NCBI RefSeq assembly: GCF_904846345.1
Contig: NZ_CAJHAJ010000008.1
Span: 29,590 to 93,589 of the forward strand
Origin: Psychrobacter maritimus
Lineage (GTDB): Bacteria; Pseudomonadota; Gammaproteobacteria; Pseudomonadales; Moraxellaceae
DNA length: 64,000 nucleotides
Direction: 5' to 3'
Position numbers and translations under genes: made by a program. Within the stretch, counting starts at the first letter, position 1. Every line of letters begins with the position of its first letter. Shown here piece after piece: positions 35,966 through 44,869 of the stretch. The notes under the pieces were generated by a model that was not told the DNA's origin, searched no databases, and was given only the letters and a program-made list of their open reading frames with translations.

Positions 35966-36586
35966 TTACTCACCAACCAATTCAGCGGTCGTGACTAAAG
36001 CGGCAAATCTATCTTGTAATGCAGCCATCGCGGTCTCGTGCATCACTTCTGCACTTATGGCTTCTTTTTTATCATTCGGCAAGGCACGAGTGGCACAGGC
36101 GTCATGGCACACAAAACTATCAAAGCCCAAATCAAACGCCGCTCTGACGCTTGAGCTGACACACATATGACTCATAAAACCTGCGAAAATAATTTGCTGC
36201 TTTTGCGTGCCTGCTATTAGCGTTTGTAGCTTGGTATCGTAAAAAGCATTAGGATGTTTTTTGACGATGACGGTTTCACCCGTCTTTGGTTGTAATTCAG
36301 CGACAATATCGACATTTGATGATAAAGGATCAAAAACTTTATCATTATCGGCGCCGTGATGGGCGATATGGACAATAGGAATGTCTTGCGCGCGGGCTTT
36401 ATCTAATAACAGACGCGCATTTTTAATGGCGTTAGCACCAGCTTGCCCCAATGGCATCGCCCCATCGACGTATTCGTTTTGATAGTCAATAAAGACGATA
36501 GCGCAATTTGACCAATCAAGTGCATCAAATTGACCACCAGCAAGTTCAAGTAATGTAGCGGGCGTAGAAGTGAATTTGTTTGTCAT
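35966..36586 (-). CDS. Isochorismatase-like cysteine hydrolase
   Basis: A 206-residue hydrolase of the isochorismatase/nicotinamidase superfamily. The catalytic triad is readable: Asp in AIVFIDYQNEYVDGAMP (about residue 34), Lys in VIVKKHPNAFY (about 109) and Cys in FAGFMSHMCVSSSVRAAFDLGF (about 142), followed by the cis-peptide-type FVCHDACATR. The natural substrate is not predictable. It lies between pepA and the divergent lptFG operon, where many relatives have no gene, so it looks like a lineage-specific insertion. Monocistronic; ATG 36586 has GGAG upstream. Confidence 0.85.
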   Translation of the reverse strand: MTNKFTSTPATLLELAGGQFDALDWSNCAIVFIDYQNEYVDGAMPLGQAGANAIKNARLLLDKARAQDIPIVHIAHHGADNDKVFDPLSSNVDIVAELQPKTGETVIVKKHPNAFYDTKLQTLIAGTQKQQIIFAGFMSHMCVSSSVRAAFDLGFDSFVCHDACATRALPNDKKEAISAEVMHETAMAALQDRFAALVTTAELVGE

Positions 36587-36988
36587 TAGTATTCTCCGTT
36601 GAGCATTAATTATAAGTATAAATTTTGCAGGTATTCAGTCTAGCAATGAAATCTAAAGATAGGCGAACAAGGATACTAAGGACAAACAAACTTTTCTAAA
36701 TGACATAAAGTAAAAGTATAGGGCAAAGACTTAATAGAGTTGCTCTGATATTAAGTTAGACTTATAACTCATATACACTATACGCCTTTTTGGTTTTAGC
36801 TATTATCCACTAAATAATACAGTGTTATAGCAAGATAGAGGCAATATTTTCCAACACATTTCACAGCCATTTTTGAGCAAAATATGCTAGGATTAACGGT
36901 TATCTTTATCGCTACTATTTATATCGTAGCGCCAATAAATCTGTGCTGAATCGTGCGCATACCAACCCTTTTCTAAAGAGTGCCTATT

Positions 36989-38296
36989 GTGATATTACGC
37001 CGCTATATGACTCAACAAGTTGCTTCAACGACCGCTTTGGTCTTGGGGTTTTTAGTGGTGATGATGCTCGGCGGCCGCTTAATCCGTTACTTTGGCATTG
37101 CCGCAGAAGGCAATCTGGACATCAGCTTATTATTTACCATCATTGGTTATAATTTGCCTTACTTTTTAGAGCTTATCCTGCCATTGGCATTTTTTATCGC
37201 TCTCATGCTGGTATTCGGGCGCTTGTATGTTGACCAAGAAATGGCGGTGATTAATGCCAGCGGTGTGTCGCGCGGCAAACTTGGCCGTTTGATGACGCCG
37301 TTGATATTGGCATTATTTGTTGGGGAAGCGGCTTTATCTATCGTTGGTAAACCGTGGGGCGTACGCTCATCGGAAAGTGTTTGGCAGCAGCAAGCGTTAA
37401 CCAGCGCTTTTGATTTGATTCGCCCCAATCAGTTTATCAGCAGCGGTAATTATCATTTGTATGTCGGCAGCTTAAGCGATGATAAAAAGCAATTGCAAGA
37501 TGTGATATTGATACAATCTGAGCCTAAGCCTAAAGGCAGTGCGGCAAAAAATGCGGCGGTTGATGTTAATAATAATATTGACCCAGAAACTGCTGAGCAA
37601 TTAAATATCCCAGAGCTGCCAAATGCGCTTATAAGCGATAACAGTATCAGTAAGGATACCATTACCCTTGCCAAACGCGCTCAGCAAGCAGATACCGGCA
37701 GTAGCGGCGTCACCCAATTGGATTTATTCCAAGGTCGCCGTTATGAAGTCGGCGCGGGCAGTCTAAAATACAATCAAGTGGGCTTTGATCGCTACCGTAT
37801 CACCTTGACCGAATCCTCCAAAGAAGTCATCACCGAAGCCAATATTGAAACCCAAGCGATTGGTCCATTATGGCAAGCCGCAACGGGCAGTACAGCAGTG
37901 AATAGTGAAAATGCACTTCGAGCGGCGCAAGGAGAGCTTGGCTATCGCTTGGCCTTGCCTTGGTTGATGATTATTGCACCGATGCTGGCCGTGCCACTGG
38001 CGCAAGTACGTCCGCGCCAAGGTCGCTGGTTGCGTCTGTTCCCATCGATTTTATTATTTGTCAGCTGCGCGTTGGGTATTATTTCTCTCAAAAATGCGGT
38101 GAGTAAAGGCAGTGTTAGCGTTTGGGCGTATGCATGGTTGGTATTAGGTTTTATGGCATTGGCGCTCTATATGAATTGGGGCAGCCGCGTCCAGCATCGT
38201 TTGCGCTTTCGCAAACCAGATGAGCAGTTAACCGTCAGCGAGCATCAAGGCAATATTGACCATAAAAGCAATGGCTCACAAGGAGGACAATCCTAA
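36989..38296 (+). CDS. lptF: LPS export permease LptF
   Basis: One of the two inner-membrane permeases of the LptB2FG extractor that lifts lipopolysaccharide to the periplasmic bridge. GTG 36989 is preferred (AAAGAG eight bases upstream; product starts MILRRYMTQQVAST); GTG 36980 is in frame. Helices 1-3 span about residues 10-120 and 4-6 span 320-410. YFLELILPLAFFIALMLVFGRLYVDQEM is characteristic. The periplasmic domain carries an unusually long Asn/Asp-rich insert (about 175-240). The stop overlaps the lptG start (TAATG), so the two are translationally coupled. Confidence 0.93.
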   Translation: MILRRYMTQQVASTTALVLGFLVVMMLGGRLIRYFGIAAEGNLDISLLFTIIGYNLPYFLELILPLAFFIALMLVFGRLYVDQEMAVINASGVSRGKLGRLMTPLILALFVGEAALSIVGKPWGVRSSESVWQQQALTSAFDLIRPNQFISSGNYHLYVGSLSDDKKQLQDVILIQSEPKPKGSAAKNAAVDVNNNIDPETAEQLNIPELPNALISDNSISKDTITLAKRAQQADTGSSGVTQLDLFQGRRYEVGAGSLKYNQVGFDRYRITLTESSKEVITEANIETQAIGPLWQAATGSTAVNSENALRAAQGELGYRLALPWLMIIAPMLAVPLAQVRPRQGRWLRLFPSILLFVSCALGIISLKNAVSKGSVSVWAYAWLVLGFMALALYMNWGSRVQHRLRFRKPDEQLTVSEHQGNIDHKSNGSQGGQS

Positions 38297-39537
38297 TGAG
38301 CGCTTTATTCTCTAAATCATCATCGTCTAATTCATCAAAGCCAAATTCGCCAAAAGCCAAACTGAAACTTGCGCCAAAACCAACCAATCTAAAAGTGCTG
38401 AGCCGTTACGTTAAACTAAACGCTTTGCTTGCCATCATCGGCGCGGTTATAGGCTTGTGGGCATTGCAGCTGGTATTTTCTTATTTGTCTGAGTTAGATT
38501 CGTTAGATGATAACTATACGATGGGCGAGGCGATTAAATATATCTTTTATCGCTCGCCATACTTTTTAGAGCAATTTATCCCAACGGGCGCGTTACTTGG
38601 TGCCGTGGTCGGTTTGGGTTTACTTGCCAATAAAAGCGAGCTGGTCGTCATGCGCGCCGCTGGCGTCAGTGTTTATCGTATCGTCGGTTGGGTGTTGCAG
38701 CCTGCCTTGATTTTTGTGCTATTGGCATTGGTGATTAATCAGTTTGTACTGCCGCATTCCAATCAGTTGGCGCAAGAGATTAACGATGAAGATAATAGCT
38801 CGCTTGTCACCTCGGTACGTGGTTATTGGACGGTACAGCCACGCTTTGAGAGTACAAAAGACGGCAGTGCCAAGCCAGATGGCAGCGATATTTTGTATAT
38901 CGATTATGCCGATGTGCAAGGCAATATCGGCGAAGTTAAACGTTGGCATTTGGACAATAATGGCAATCTGCAAACTGCCATCCATGCTGAGGGCGGCAAA
39001 TATATCGGCCGCGAACCGATAGATACTAATAGCAGCAAGCCGAGCGAGCAATACCGTTACGAGTGGCAGCTGAATAATATGACCAAGCTGATGATTGGTC
39101 AGGGCTTTGAGAGTAGCCAAGCTATCGCACCGTCAGATACCTTGAGTTTGCCTTTTGCCCCTGAGTCGGTGTATTTACTCACTCGTAAGGCCGAAGATTT
39201 GTCATTGACCCAGCTGTATGAGCATCGCCAATTTATGCGCCAACAAGGCACGCGCTCGTTAAGTCATGAGTTGGCATTTTGGCAAAAGCTGCTGTCACCG
39301 TTATCGATTTTATCGCTAGTGATTGTTGCCTGCTCATTCGTCTTTGGCTCACTACGTACGCATAGCTTGGGTTTACGTATCGTCGTGGCATTACTATTCG
39401 GCTTGCTGTTTAGTTATGTGCAAGACTTGGTCGGCTTTGTTTCGCTCGCGACTGGATTTTCGCCATTATTAATGGTGCTATTGCCAATTATCGCCAGTGC
39501 GATATTGGGTGGATATTTACTTAAGCGGCAAATGTAA
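38296..39537 (+). CDS. lptG: LPS export permease LptG
   Basis: Partner permease of LptF in the LptB2FG complex. The 413-residue protein has a ~30-residue Ser/Lys/Pro-rich cytosolic leader, then LSRYVKLNALLAIIGAV (helix 1), SPYFLEQFIPTGALLGAVVGLGLLANKSELVVMRAAGVS (helices 2-3 with the coupling helix), a periplasmic beta-jellyroll, and KLLSPLSILSLVIVACSFVFGSLR with three final helices. Its ATG overlaps the lptF stop. The operon ends at the terminator after 39598. Confidence 0.95.
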   Translation: MSALFSKSSSSNSSKPNSPKAKLKLAPKPTNLKVLSRYVKLNALLAIIGAVIGLWALQLVFSYLSELDSLDDNYTMGEAIKYIFYRSPYFLEQFIPTGALLGAVVGLGLLANKSELVVMRAAGVSVYRIVGWVLQPALIFVLLALVINQFVLPHSNQLAQEINDEDNSSLVTSVRGYWTVQPRFESTKDGSAKPDGSDILYIDYADVQGNIGEVKRWHLDNNGNLQTAIHAEGGKYIGREPIDTNSSKPSEQYRYEWQLNNMTKLMIGQGFESSQAIAPSDTLSLPFAPESVYLLTRKAEDLSLTQLYEHRQFMRQQGTRSLSHELAFWQKLLSPLSILSLVIVACSFVFGSLRTHSLGLRIVVALLFGLLFSYVQDLVGFVSLATGFSPLLMVLLPIIASAILGGYLLKRQM

Positions 39538-39592
39538 CCTTAAAAATGTAATTCTAAAAATATAACTTTAAAAATATAGTCCTAAAAATTTA
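39538..39592. repeat. Imperfect tandem repeats after lptG
   Basis: Four imperfect 13-15 base units of the form (T/C)TAAAAAT(A/G)TA follow one another directly after the lptG stop codon, immediately before its terminator. Confidence 0.6.
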
Positions 39593-39597
39593 GCCAT

Positions 39598-39640
39598 AAA
39601 AAAGCCCGCTAAAACATCATCGTGTTAGCGGGATTTTTTA
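39598..39640. terminator. Bidirectional terminator of lptFG
   Basis: AAAAAAGCCCGCTAA pairs with TTAGCGGGATTTTTT around AACATCATCGTG. It is flanked by A and T runs, serving lptFG and the converging methyltransferase gene. Confidence 0.88.
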
Positions 39641-39666
39641 TGGCTCAGTTTTTAAGTTGCTTAAGC

Positions 39667-40275
39667 TTAGTCTTTGGTCGCCATGGTAATGGTATAAGTT
39701 TTACCTTGTTTGATCTTTTCGCTATTACCAAATACTTCGGTAAACGAGCGCTTCATAAATTGACGTAGGCCATTAATCGTCACCACATAAAAACGTCCAC
39801 CTTGACGCATACGTGCATAGGCATCGAGGAAATACAGATAATGCTGCTCTTTACCCACTTTGGCCGGCAAGTTCGACATCACAAGGCTAAAGTCTTTGTC
39901 TTTTGCCACATGATTAAAGCCATTTGATAAATGAACATCGACATTTTTCAGACCGTTTTTCTCACAATTACGGCGTGCATATTCTACCGCCATAAAGTCT
40001 TTATCAATCAAGGTATGCAGACCATTCGGGCATTCACGCGCCGCCGTCATGCCAAGCACGCCATAGCCACAGCCCAAATCGATCGAATCATCATCCGCTT
40101 GGAAATCCACATAATCAAGCAGCATCAAGCTGCCATCATCGAGCTTTTGCGGTGAAAAAATACCCCACGTGGTCGCAAAATCAAACGGTTTGCCCAGCAC
40201 ATCTTGGCGAAAGTTAATATCTTCACGCCAGTGTTCAGCGCTTTTTAATAGGTCAGCAGGGGGTCTATGGCTCAT
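39667..40275 (-). CDS. RsmC-like class I SAM methyltransferase
   Basis: A 202-residue S-adenosylmethionine methyltransferase of the small MTS/RsmC-like group. Motif I is DSIDLGCGYGVLGMTAAR (about 80-95) and the acidic SAM-binding residue follows in LHTLIDKDFMAVEYARRN. The catalytic NPPF-type motif reads MSNLPAKVGKE here. The C-terminus GGRFYVVTINGLRQFMKRSFTEVFG resembles RsmC C-termini. Full RsmC is a ~340-residue double domain, so this is the single catalytic half. The target, probably rRNA or another nucleic acid guanine, is unproven. Monocistronic. Confidence 0.8.
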   Translation of the reverse strand: MSHRPPADLLKSAEHWREDINFRQDVLGKPFDFATTWGIFSPQKLDDGSLMLLDYVDFQADDDSIDLGCGYGVLGMTAARECPNGLHTLIDKDFMAVEYARRNCEKNGLKNVDVHLSNGFNHVAKDKDFSLVMSNLPAKVGKEQHYLYFLDAYARMRQGGRFYVVTINGLRQFMKRSFTEVFGNSEKIKQGKTYTITMATKD

Positions 40276-40494
40276 GGAGTTCTCGGATTATTTAATAAAT
40301 AGAAGGTTAATATACTATGGCAGGTATTGTAACGAGAAAAGGGCAGGTTTGCAGCTATGTATTTATGGAATTGTATGGTGGGAAGTTGTTATTGCAAAAA
40401 TTGTGATGGGAGCCAATCCTGCTATCCGCTACTATCAGGGCTAAACCGCGCCGCAAGGCGACTGTTATATGATTGCTTAATTTGAAGATGAGTA

Positions 40495-40554
40495 GGGTGT
40501 GCCATGCGCACCTTAATCAAAATGATGTCTAAAATTGGTGCGCGAGGTACACCC
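40495..40554. repeat. Extragenic imperfect inverted repeat (REP-like)
   Basis: GGGTGTGCCATGCGCACC (40495-40512) and GGTGCGCGAGGTACACCC (40537-40554) are inverted repeats matching at 15 of 18 positions around a 24-base loop. The element lies in the 335-base gap between the methyltransferase and DUF3817 genes, which holds no other feature I can support. It resembles dispersed hairpin repeats rather than a terminator, as it has no T-run. Confidence 0.6.
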
Positions 40555-40610
40555 ACATCTAAGAAATTATAGAAATTCAGCACATCTTTGTTACCGAAAA
40601 ACCTTTAATT

Positions 40611-40949
40611 CTACTTTCTTAGGTTCTTCTTTAATAAATGATCAAATATAAACGGACCAAATGGCAAAAATGAGCCGAGCACACCGGCAGGCATTGCCCA
40701 TAGCGGCATCTTTATTTTGCTCGTTGCAATCAGTAGCATCAAAATATAGGCGATAAACAATGCCCCATGCGCCATACCGATATATTTCACTGCCTCAGGA
40801 ATACCCATCATATATTTTAGTGGCATGGCGATACCAAGTAATAATAAAAAAGAAGTGCCTTCCAAGTAACCCATGATGGTAAGGTTTTTGAGGGCAGAAT
40901 TTTGCCCTTTTGTTAGGGTAGGCAGAGTAGATGGCTGAGCTTGCAACAC
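40611..40949 (-). CDS. DUF3817 domain membrane protein
   Basis: A 112-residue inner-membrane protein with three helices. The sequence ALKNLTIMGYLEGTSFLLLLGIAMPLKYMMG, then AVKYIGMAHGALFIAYIL, and FLPFGPFIFDHLL at the end match the DUF3817 family. Function unknown; homologues are small integral proteins often encoded beside unrelated genes. It lies 44 bases downstream of xerD on the same strand and could be cotranscribed with it. Confidence 0.82.
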   Translation of the reverse strand: MLQAQPSTLPTLTKGQNSALKNLTIMGYLEGTSFLLLLGIAMPLKYMMGIPEAVKYIGMAHGALFIAYILMLLIATSKIKMPLWAMPAGVLGSFLPFGPFIFDHLLKKNLRK

Positions 40950-40993
40950 GTTATATTCCTTTTACAATCATCAATAAATAGTCAGTTTTAACT

Positions 40994-41932
40994 TTAACCG
41001 CGCGGATGATGCTCGGCATGCAACTTCTGCAATCTCGCCGTCGCCACATGGGTATAAATCTGTGTCGTTGATAAATCACTGTGCCCCAGTAATAACTGCA
41101 CGCTACGCAAGTCCGCACCATGATTTAATAAATGCGTAGCAAAGGCGTGACGTAAGGTATGCGGTGATAATTCTTTATCAATGCTGGCAACTTTGGCGTA
41201 TTTCTTTAATAGATACCAAAAGTTCTGCCGTGTCATATAACCACCTTGCGCGGTCAAGAACACCGCTTGGCAATTACCTGATTTCAAATGCGCAATCAAA
41301 TCGCCACGGGCATGCGTTAGATAATCTTCCAGTGCATCTGCTGCATATTCGCCGAGTGGCACCAGTCGGGTCTTATTACCTTTCCCCGTAATTTGTAGCC
41401 AACCAGAGTTTAGGTTCACTTGCTCAAGCGATAGGTTAATCAACTCACTGACGCGCAGACCGCACGCATAGAGCACCTCTAGCATGGCTTTATCACGCAG
41501 TCCGAGTGCGGTGCTAGTATCAGGCGCGGCGAGGAGATTATCGACATCTGCCTCACTTAAATCTTTAGGCAGTGGACGGCCTAATTTGGGGCTTTTGATA
41601 CGCTCGCACGGATTGTCCTCGCGCAGATTACTAGCAATCATCCATAGATAAAACTGGCGCAAGCTTGACAGCATACGTGCTTGGGTGCGCGGCGTTTTGC
41701 CTTCCTGAGTAAGGGTTGATAGACAGTGCAGCACGTCATTAGGCTGCCACTTCGTCAGCGCAATAGGATTGGTCAGCTCGCAAGAACGCAAATCACGCAC
41801 ATAAGCGTTACGCGTCCGCGTTGCAAGTCCGCGGGCAAGCATCGCTTGACGAAACTCGGTGATATAAGTAGGTTCATCATCAACGGCTAGCGCTTTAGGT
41901 TGGCGCTGTTGCACAGCACGGTCGCGGCTCAT
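40994..41932 (-). CDS. xerD: Site-specific tyrosine recombinase XerD
   Basis: One of the two recombinases that resolve chromosome dimers at dif together with XerC and FtsK. The 312-residue protein has an N-terminal SAM-like core-binding domain and a catalytic domain with the tyrosine-recombinase residues visible: Arg in ACGLRVSELINL, Lys in TGKGNKTRLVPLG, His-x-x-Arg in SPHTLRHAFATHLLNHGADLR, His in LLGHSDLSTTQIY and the nucleophilic Tyr in the same block. The final HVATARLQKLHAEHHPRG is typical of XerD. Neither a dif site nor xerC was recognised in the window. Confidence 0.93.
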   Translation of the reverse strand: MSRDRAVQQRQPKALAVDDEPTYITEFRQAMLARGLATRTRNAYVRDLRSCELTNPIALTKWQPNDVLHCLSTLTQEGKTPRTQARMLSSLRQFYLWMIASNLREDNPCERIKSPKLGRPLPKDLSEADVDNLLAAPDTSTALGLRDKAMLEVLYACGLRVSELINLSLEQVNLNSGWLQITGKGNKTRLVPLGEYAADALEDYLTHARGDLIAHLKSGNCQAVFLTAQGGYMTRQNFWYLLKKYAKVASIDKELSPHTLRHAFATHLLNHGADLRSVQLLLGHSDLSTTQIYTHVATARLQKLHAEHHPRG

Positions 41933-41963
41933 AATTTGATACTCAATTATTAATTATCAAAGA

Positions 41964-43184
41964 TTAGGCAGGTTCTAAGCACCATAAAGAAGTAACCTCG
42001 CTACTCCTCGCCGCAAATAGTGGATCGGTATTATCTTGACTGCGACCATGCTTAGGTTTGGTATCGAGACGGTATTTTACTTTCAAACCACTATTAGCAA
42101 ACCAGCCTAATAATTCCTCACGAGTACGTAGCTGCAAATGCTCAGCCAAATCTGACAGAATCAACCAGACTTCTCCTTGCTTAGCTAAATGAGTTTTCGC
42201 GCCCTGCAAAAATCCACGTAGCATTGTGCTATTGGTATCGTAAACGGCGTACTCTAACGGCGAGCTTGGCTTAGCAGGTAGCCAAGGTGGATTACAGACA
42301 ATCAGATTGGCGCGTGGCGCATCAGTCGGATAAAGGTCTGCTTGCTGCAACTGTACGTTAGCCAGTTGTAGGCGCGTAAAGTTCTCACCGGCGCAGGCCA
42401 ACGCACGCGGATTTAAGTCCGTAGCAATCACCTGTTTGACACCGCGCTGCGCTAAAATAATTGCCAGCAAGCCAGTGCCCGTACCAATATCATAGGCGAC
42501 ATCATGAATTTTCGGCAATGGTGCATCAAGCAATAGCTGCACATACTCATGGCGAGTTGGCGCAAAAACGCCATAATGCGGGAAAATCGATAAGCCTAGG
42601 CTTTCAATTGGGACGCCTTTTTCGCGCCATTGTGCTGCGCCAAGCGCCCCTTGCAAATCACGAAACGACAGTACACATGACTCTTTCAGCTCGCCAAAAG
42701 CAGCTATACAAGCTGCACTGACATCAGGGGCGCGGCGTAATTGGCTGACATAATTGGCATCAAGTTCTAATAGCAAGCGGCTTAATATGCGCGCACGCTG
42801 GGCTTGGATTTGGCGCTGCTGATGAAATAAGTTGGGAATGTCTTTGGATAACTCTGAAGATTCAACTGCAGTTTTATTAGACCTAGCAGACTGATTTGCT
42901 GCTTTTTTTATTTTACGCTGCTCAGAGCGCTCATTGGTACGCTCGATACGTCGGTTGAGCGCTTGTAGCAATTGCTTGGCATTATGAAAGTCACCGCGCC
43001 ACAGTAATGAAGTGCCTTCGCAAGCCAAACGGTAAGCCTCATCTGCGGTCGTTTTATCATCAATCAATACAATACGGGCAGGCGGCATATGATTGCTTTC
43101 CGACAACCAGCGGGCTTGATGTAAGGTTTCGTTTCCGTCTTTGTTTTCCTGCCACTGCACATACTGCTTTTGGGTTGCTAACAC
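41964..43184 (-). CDS. Class I SAM methyltransferase with NPPW motif (HemK/RsmC-like)
   Basis: An approximately 406-residue methyltransferase. I chose GTG 43184 because AAAGGT lies eight bases upstream; ATG 43229 is in frame but begins an unconserved leader. The N-terminal half is helical and charged (TADEAYRLACEGTSLLWRGDFHNAKQLLQAL). The C-terminal half has motif I DIGTGTGLLAIILAQRG, VIATDLNPRALACAGEN and the catalytic LIVCNPPWLPAKPSS. NPPW/NPPY motifs methylate Gln, adenine or guanine amines; the substrate here is not predictable. It lies 31 bases upstream of xerD on the same strand, suggesting cotranscription. Confidence 0.8.
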   Translation of the reverse strand: MLATQKQYVQWQENKDGNETLHQARWLSESNHMPPARIVLIDDKTTADEAYRLACEGTSLLWRGDFHNAKQLLQALNRRIERTNERSEQRKIKKAANQSARSNKTAVESSELSKDIPNLFHQQRQIQAQRARILSRLLLELDANYVSQLRRAPDVSAACIAAFGELKESCVLSFRDLQGALGAAQWREKGVPIESLGLSIFPHYGVFAPTRHEYVQLLLDAPLPKIHDVAYDIGTGTGLLAIILAQRGVKQVIATDLNPRALACAGENFTRLQLANVQLQQADLYPTDAPRANLIVCNPPWLPAKPSSPLEYAVYDTNSTMLRGFLQGAKTHLAKQGEVWLILSDLAEHLQLRTREELLGWFANSGLKVKYRLDTKPKHGRSQDNTDPLFAARSSEVTSLWCLEPA

Positions 43185-43324
43185 GCTATCTACCTTTAAT
43201 TTGTGAATGATATGTTTCGTACAAAGCAAAGATATCTTGATGCTATTACTGCTGTTACTTTATTAATGTACTGACGTTCTTAGTGCTCTTAGGTTACTAA
43301 TGCTCTAGGGTCAATCAAATACAT

Positions 43325-43651
43325 TTAAGCATTCTTTTTCTTGACCAAATAACGATAAAGCATGGCGCTGATAGGCGCGTTATTATCGTCAGCAACTGTT
43401 ATTTCATCCGGATCAACATTTAAAGGCACATTTTCAGCAAGCGTTTCTTGCTTTACAAGCTCATGCCCCAAATGACGGCAAAAATTAGGAATATCGCGAG
43501 TGGTCGCAGGGTCAGTGGCGAGTATCTCAATCACCGCGCCGGCTTCGGCTTTACGAATGATTCGATGCAGCATCATCACTGGCTCAGGGCAAATAAGCCC
43601 TTGGGTATCTAGATGATGTTGAATCGTGCTATCAGATATTGAAGTAGTCAT
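43325..43651 (-). CDS. tusA: TusA family sulfurtransferase
   Basis: A small cytosolic sulfur carrier. The 108-residue protein has the TusA signature HLDTQGLICPEPVMMLHRIIRKAEAG, with the persulfide-carrying Cys at about residue 20 in CPEP, and ATDPATTRDIPNFCRHLGHELV. TusA passes sulfur from IscS to the tRNA 2-thiouridine relay and to molybdenum cofactor synthesis. The C-terminal extension (~25 residues) is not conserved. No tusBCDE genes are nearby. Monocistronic or loosely grouped with the membrane protein gene behind it. Confidence 0.88.
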   Translation of the reverse strand: MTTSISDSTIQHHLDTQGLICPEPVMMLHRIIRKAEAGAVIEILATDPATTRDIPNFCRHLGHELVKQETLAENVPLNVDPDEITVADDNNAPISAMLYRYLVKKKNA

Positions 43652-43730
43652 AGTCGTCGTTTTAAATTAATAAAATGTGGTTAAAGTTTTTTACTATCTA
43701 TTGGTTAGCGTTATTTTCTGTTCAGCTGTT

Positions 43731-44210
43731 TTACACTTCTTCAGCGATTTCGGCTTCTTCTTCAGTTTCTAAAAAGTTAAAAAAGCGCTTAAAGCTAACT
43801 TTGAATAAAAATGCCACCCCAAGCCAGCAGGATAACCCCAACCAAGCAGTATCGGCAAATAAAAGCCCGCCAACCAATATGATCGTTGATACGCCGATAC
43901 TCATGGCAATCATCGATGGCTGATTTAAGCGATAACGATAAATAACCAATGCATCATAAATGGTAATGGGAATCGTGAGCGCAACCAAGGCATAGGGCAA
44001 GTTATAGAAAAGTTGATAAAGCAGCTGATTGTCATGAAAGGCTTTGATACTGGCAATGGTGCCAAAGACCATAAAGGCGAGAATAGCGGCATAAATAAGA
44101 TAAATCGCTATTTGGTTTGCTCGCTGAGCGCCTTTGATACGCGCAATCGCTAGCGGCGCAAAGCCACGTTGCGACTTGTTTTGCAAAGATTGGTCTGAGG
44201 CAGTGGTCAT
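43731..44210 (-). CDS. Hypothetical four-helix membrane protein
   Basis: A 159-residue protein I do not recognise. It has four hydrophobic helices at about residues 32-53, 66-90, 97-118 and 121-142, a Ser/Gln-rich N-terminus and an acidic C-terminus (EEEAEIAEEV). The N-terminal cytosolic stretch RGFAPLAIARIKGAQRANQIAIYLIYAAIL is typical of small inner-membrane proteins. It sits between tusA and ruvX on the same strand with gaps of ~75 bases, so it may be read from the ruvX-yqgE transcript. No function can be assigned. Confidence 0.7.
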   Translation of the reverse strand: MTTASDQSLQNKSQRGFAPLAIARIKGAQRANQIAIYLIYAAILAFMVFGTIASIKAFHDNQLLYQLFYNLPYALVALTIPITIYDALVIYRYRLNQPSMIAMSIGVSTIILVGGLLFADTAWLGLSCWLGVAFLFKVSFKRFFNFLETEEEAEIAEEV

Positions 44211-44284
44211 ATTAATCAGTCATTTATTTGTTTAGATGATATAGCAAAGAGGCGCGGTATGTTAGCAATGGACTTACTGCTATC

Positions 44285-44797
44285 TTAATCCGCTTTAATC
44301 GCGTCGATGGCGATACTGCTACTGGGATCAGCAAAGTAAGTCGACATCAGGATACAGGCGGAGATATCATCAATCGGGTCGCGCTCGTTTTTAATCCAGC
44401 TGTTTTCCCACGCAATTTCGCGTGCTGCCACTGAGGTCAGGCGCTCATCGCAAAGACTCACAACTACCGGCAGATGCTGCTCCATAACTCTATGGGCTAA
44501 GCGGCGGGCAAATTTGTGCGCCCGCTTGGACAGCATTGAGCTGCTACCATCCATATTCAGTGGCAATCCGACCACCACTTTTGCCACGCCCCAAACCTTG
44601 ATAATACCGAGCAGATTATCCCAATCAGGCTGACCGTTATTCATCGCCAAGATATCAAAGGCGCGCGCAGTTTCGGTAATGGTATTACCTAAGGCCATGC
44701 CCATCTTTTTGACGCCATAATCGAGTGCCAAGATAAGATGCGGCTTAATCGCCGGTTCGACAGCTGTCGTATCTGTTATAAGCGTGCTATCTACCAT
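44285..44797 (-). CDS. ruvX: Putative pre-16S rRNA nuclease RuvX (YqgF)
   Basis: An RNase H-fold nuclease of 170 residues implicated in 16S rRNA 5'-end maturation and formerly annotated as a Holliday junction resolvase. Visible are ILALDYGVKKMGMALGN (first catalytic Asp), VVGLPLNMDGSSSMLSKRAHKFA, and LCDERLTSVAAREIAWENSW (later acidic residues). The N-terminal ~20 residues are extra. It is directly preceded by yqgE, an order (yqgE-ruvX) conserved in most gammaproteobacteria. Confidence 0.92.
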   Translation of the reverse strand: MVDSTLITDTTAVEPAIKPHLILALDYGVKKMGMALGNTITETARAFDILAMNNGQPDWDNLLGIIKVWGVAKVVVGLPLNMDGSSSMLSKRAHKFARRLAHRVMEQHLPVVVSLCDERLTSVAAREIAWENSWIKNERDPIDDISACILMSTYFADPSSSIAIDAIKAD

Positions 44798-44869
44798 AAT
44801 CAGGGGTGTTTCCTATTTCTGTCTTCATCAAGCAAATGCTGCTAAGTATATAGCACTCAATATATAATG

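Noticed and set aside
40160..40175. CACGTG cores elsewhere (also near 25628, 48536, 58108, 58216) as parS sites
   Set aside because: The flanking bases do not match the GTTNCACGTGAAAC consensus.
40169..40444. 91-codon plus-strand frame spanning the methyltransferase start
   Set aside because: Half of it is antisense to a conserved gene, and the remainder is intergenic with no motif.
34093..41932. pepA plus xerD proximity as a Xer/cer plasmid-resolution system
   Set aside because: Both are ordinary chromosomal housekeeping genes 5 kb apart with unrelated operons; no recombination site was seen.
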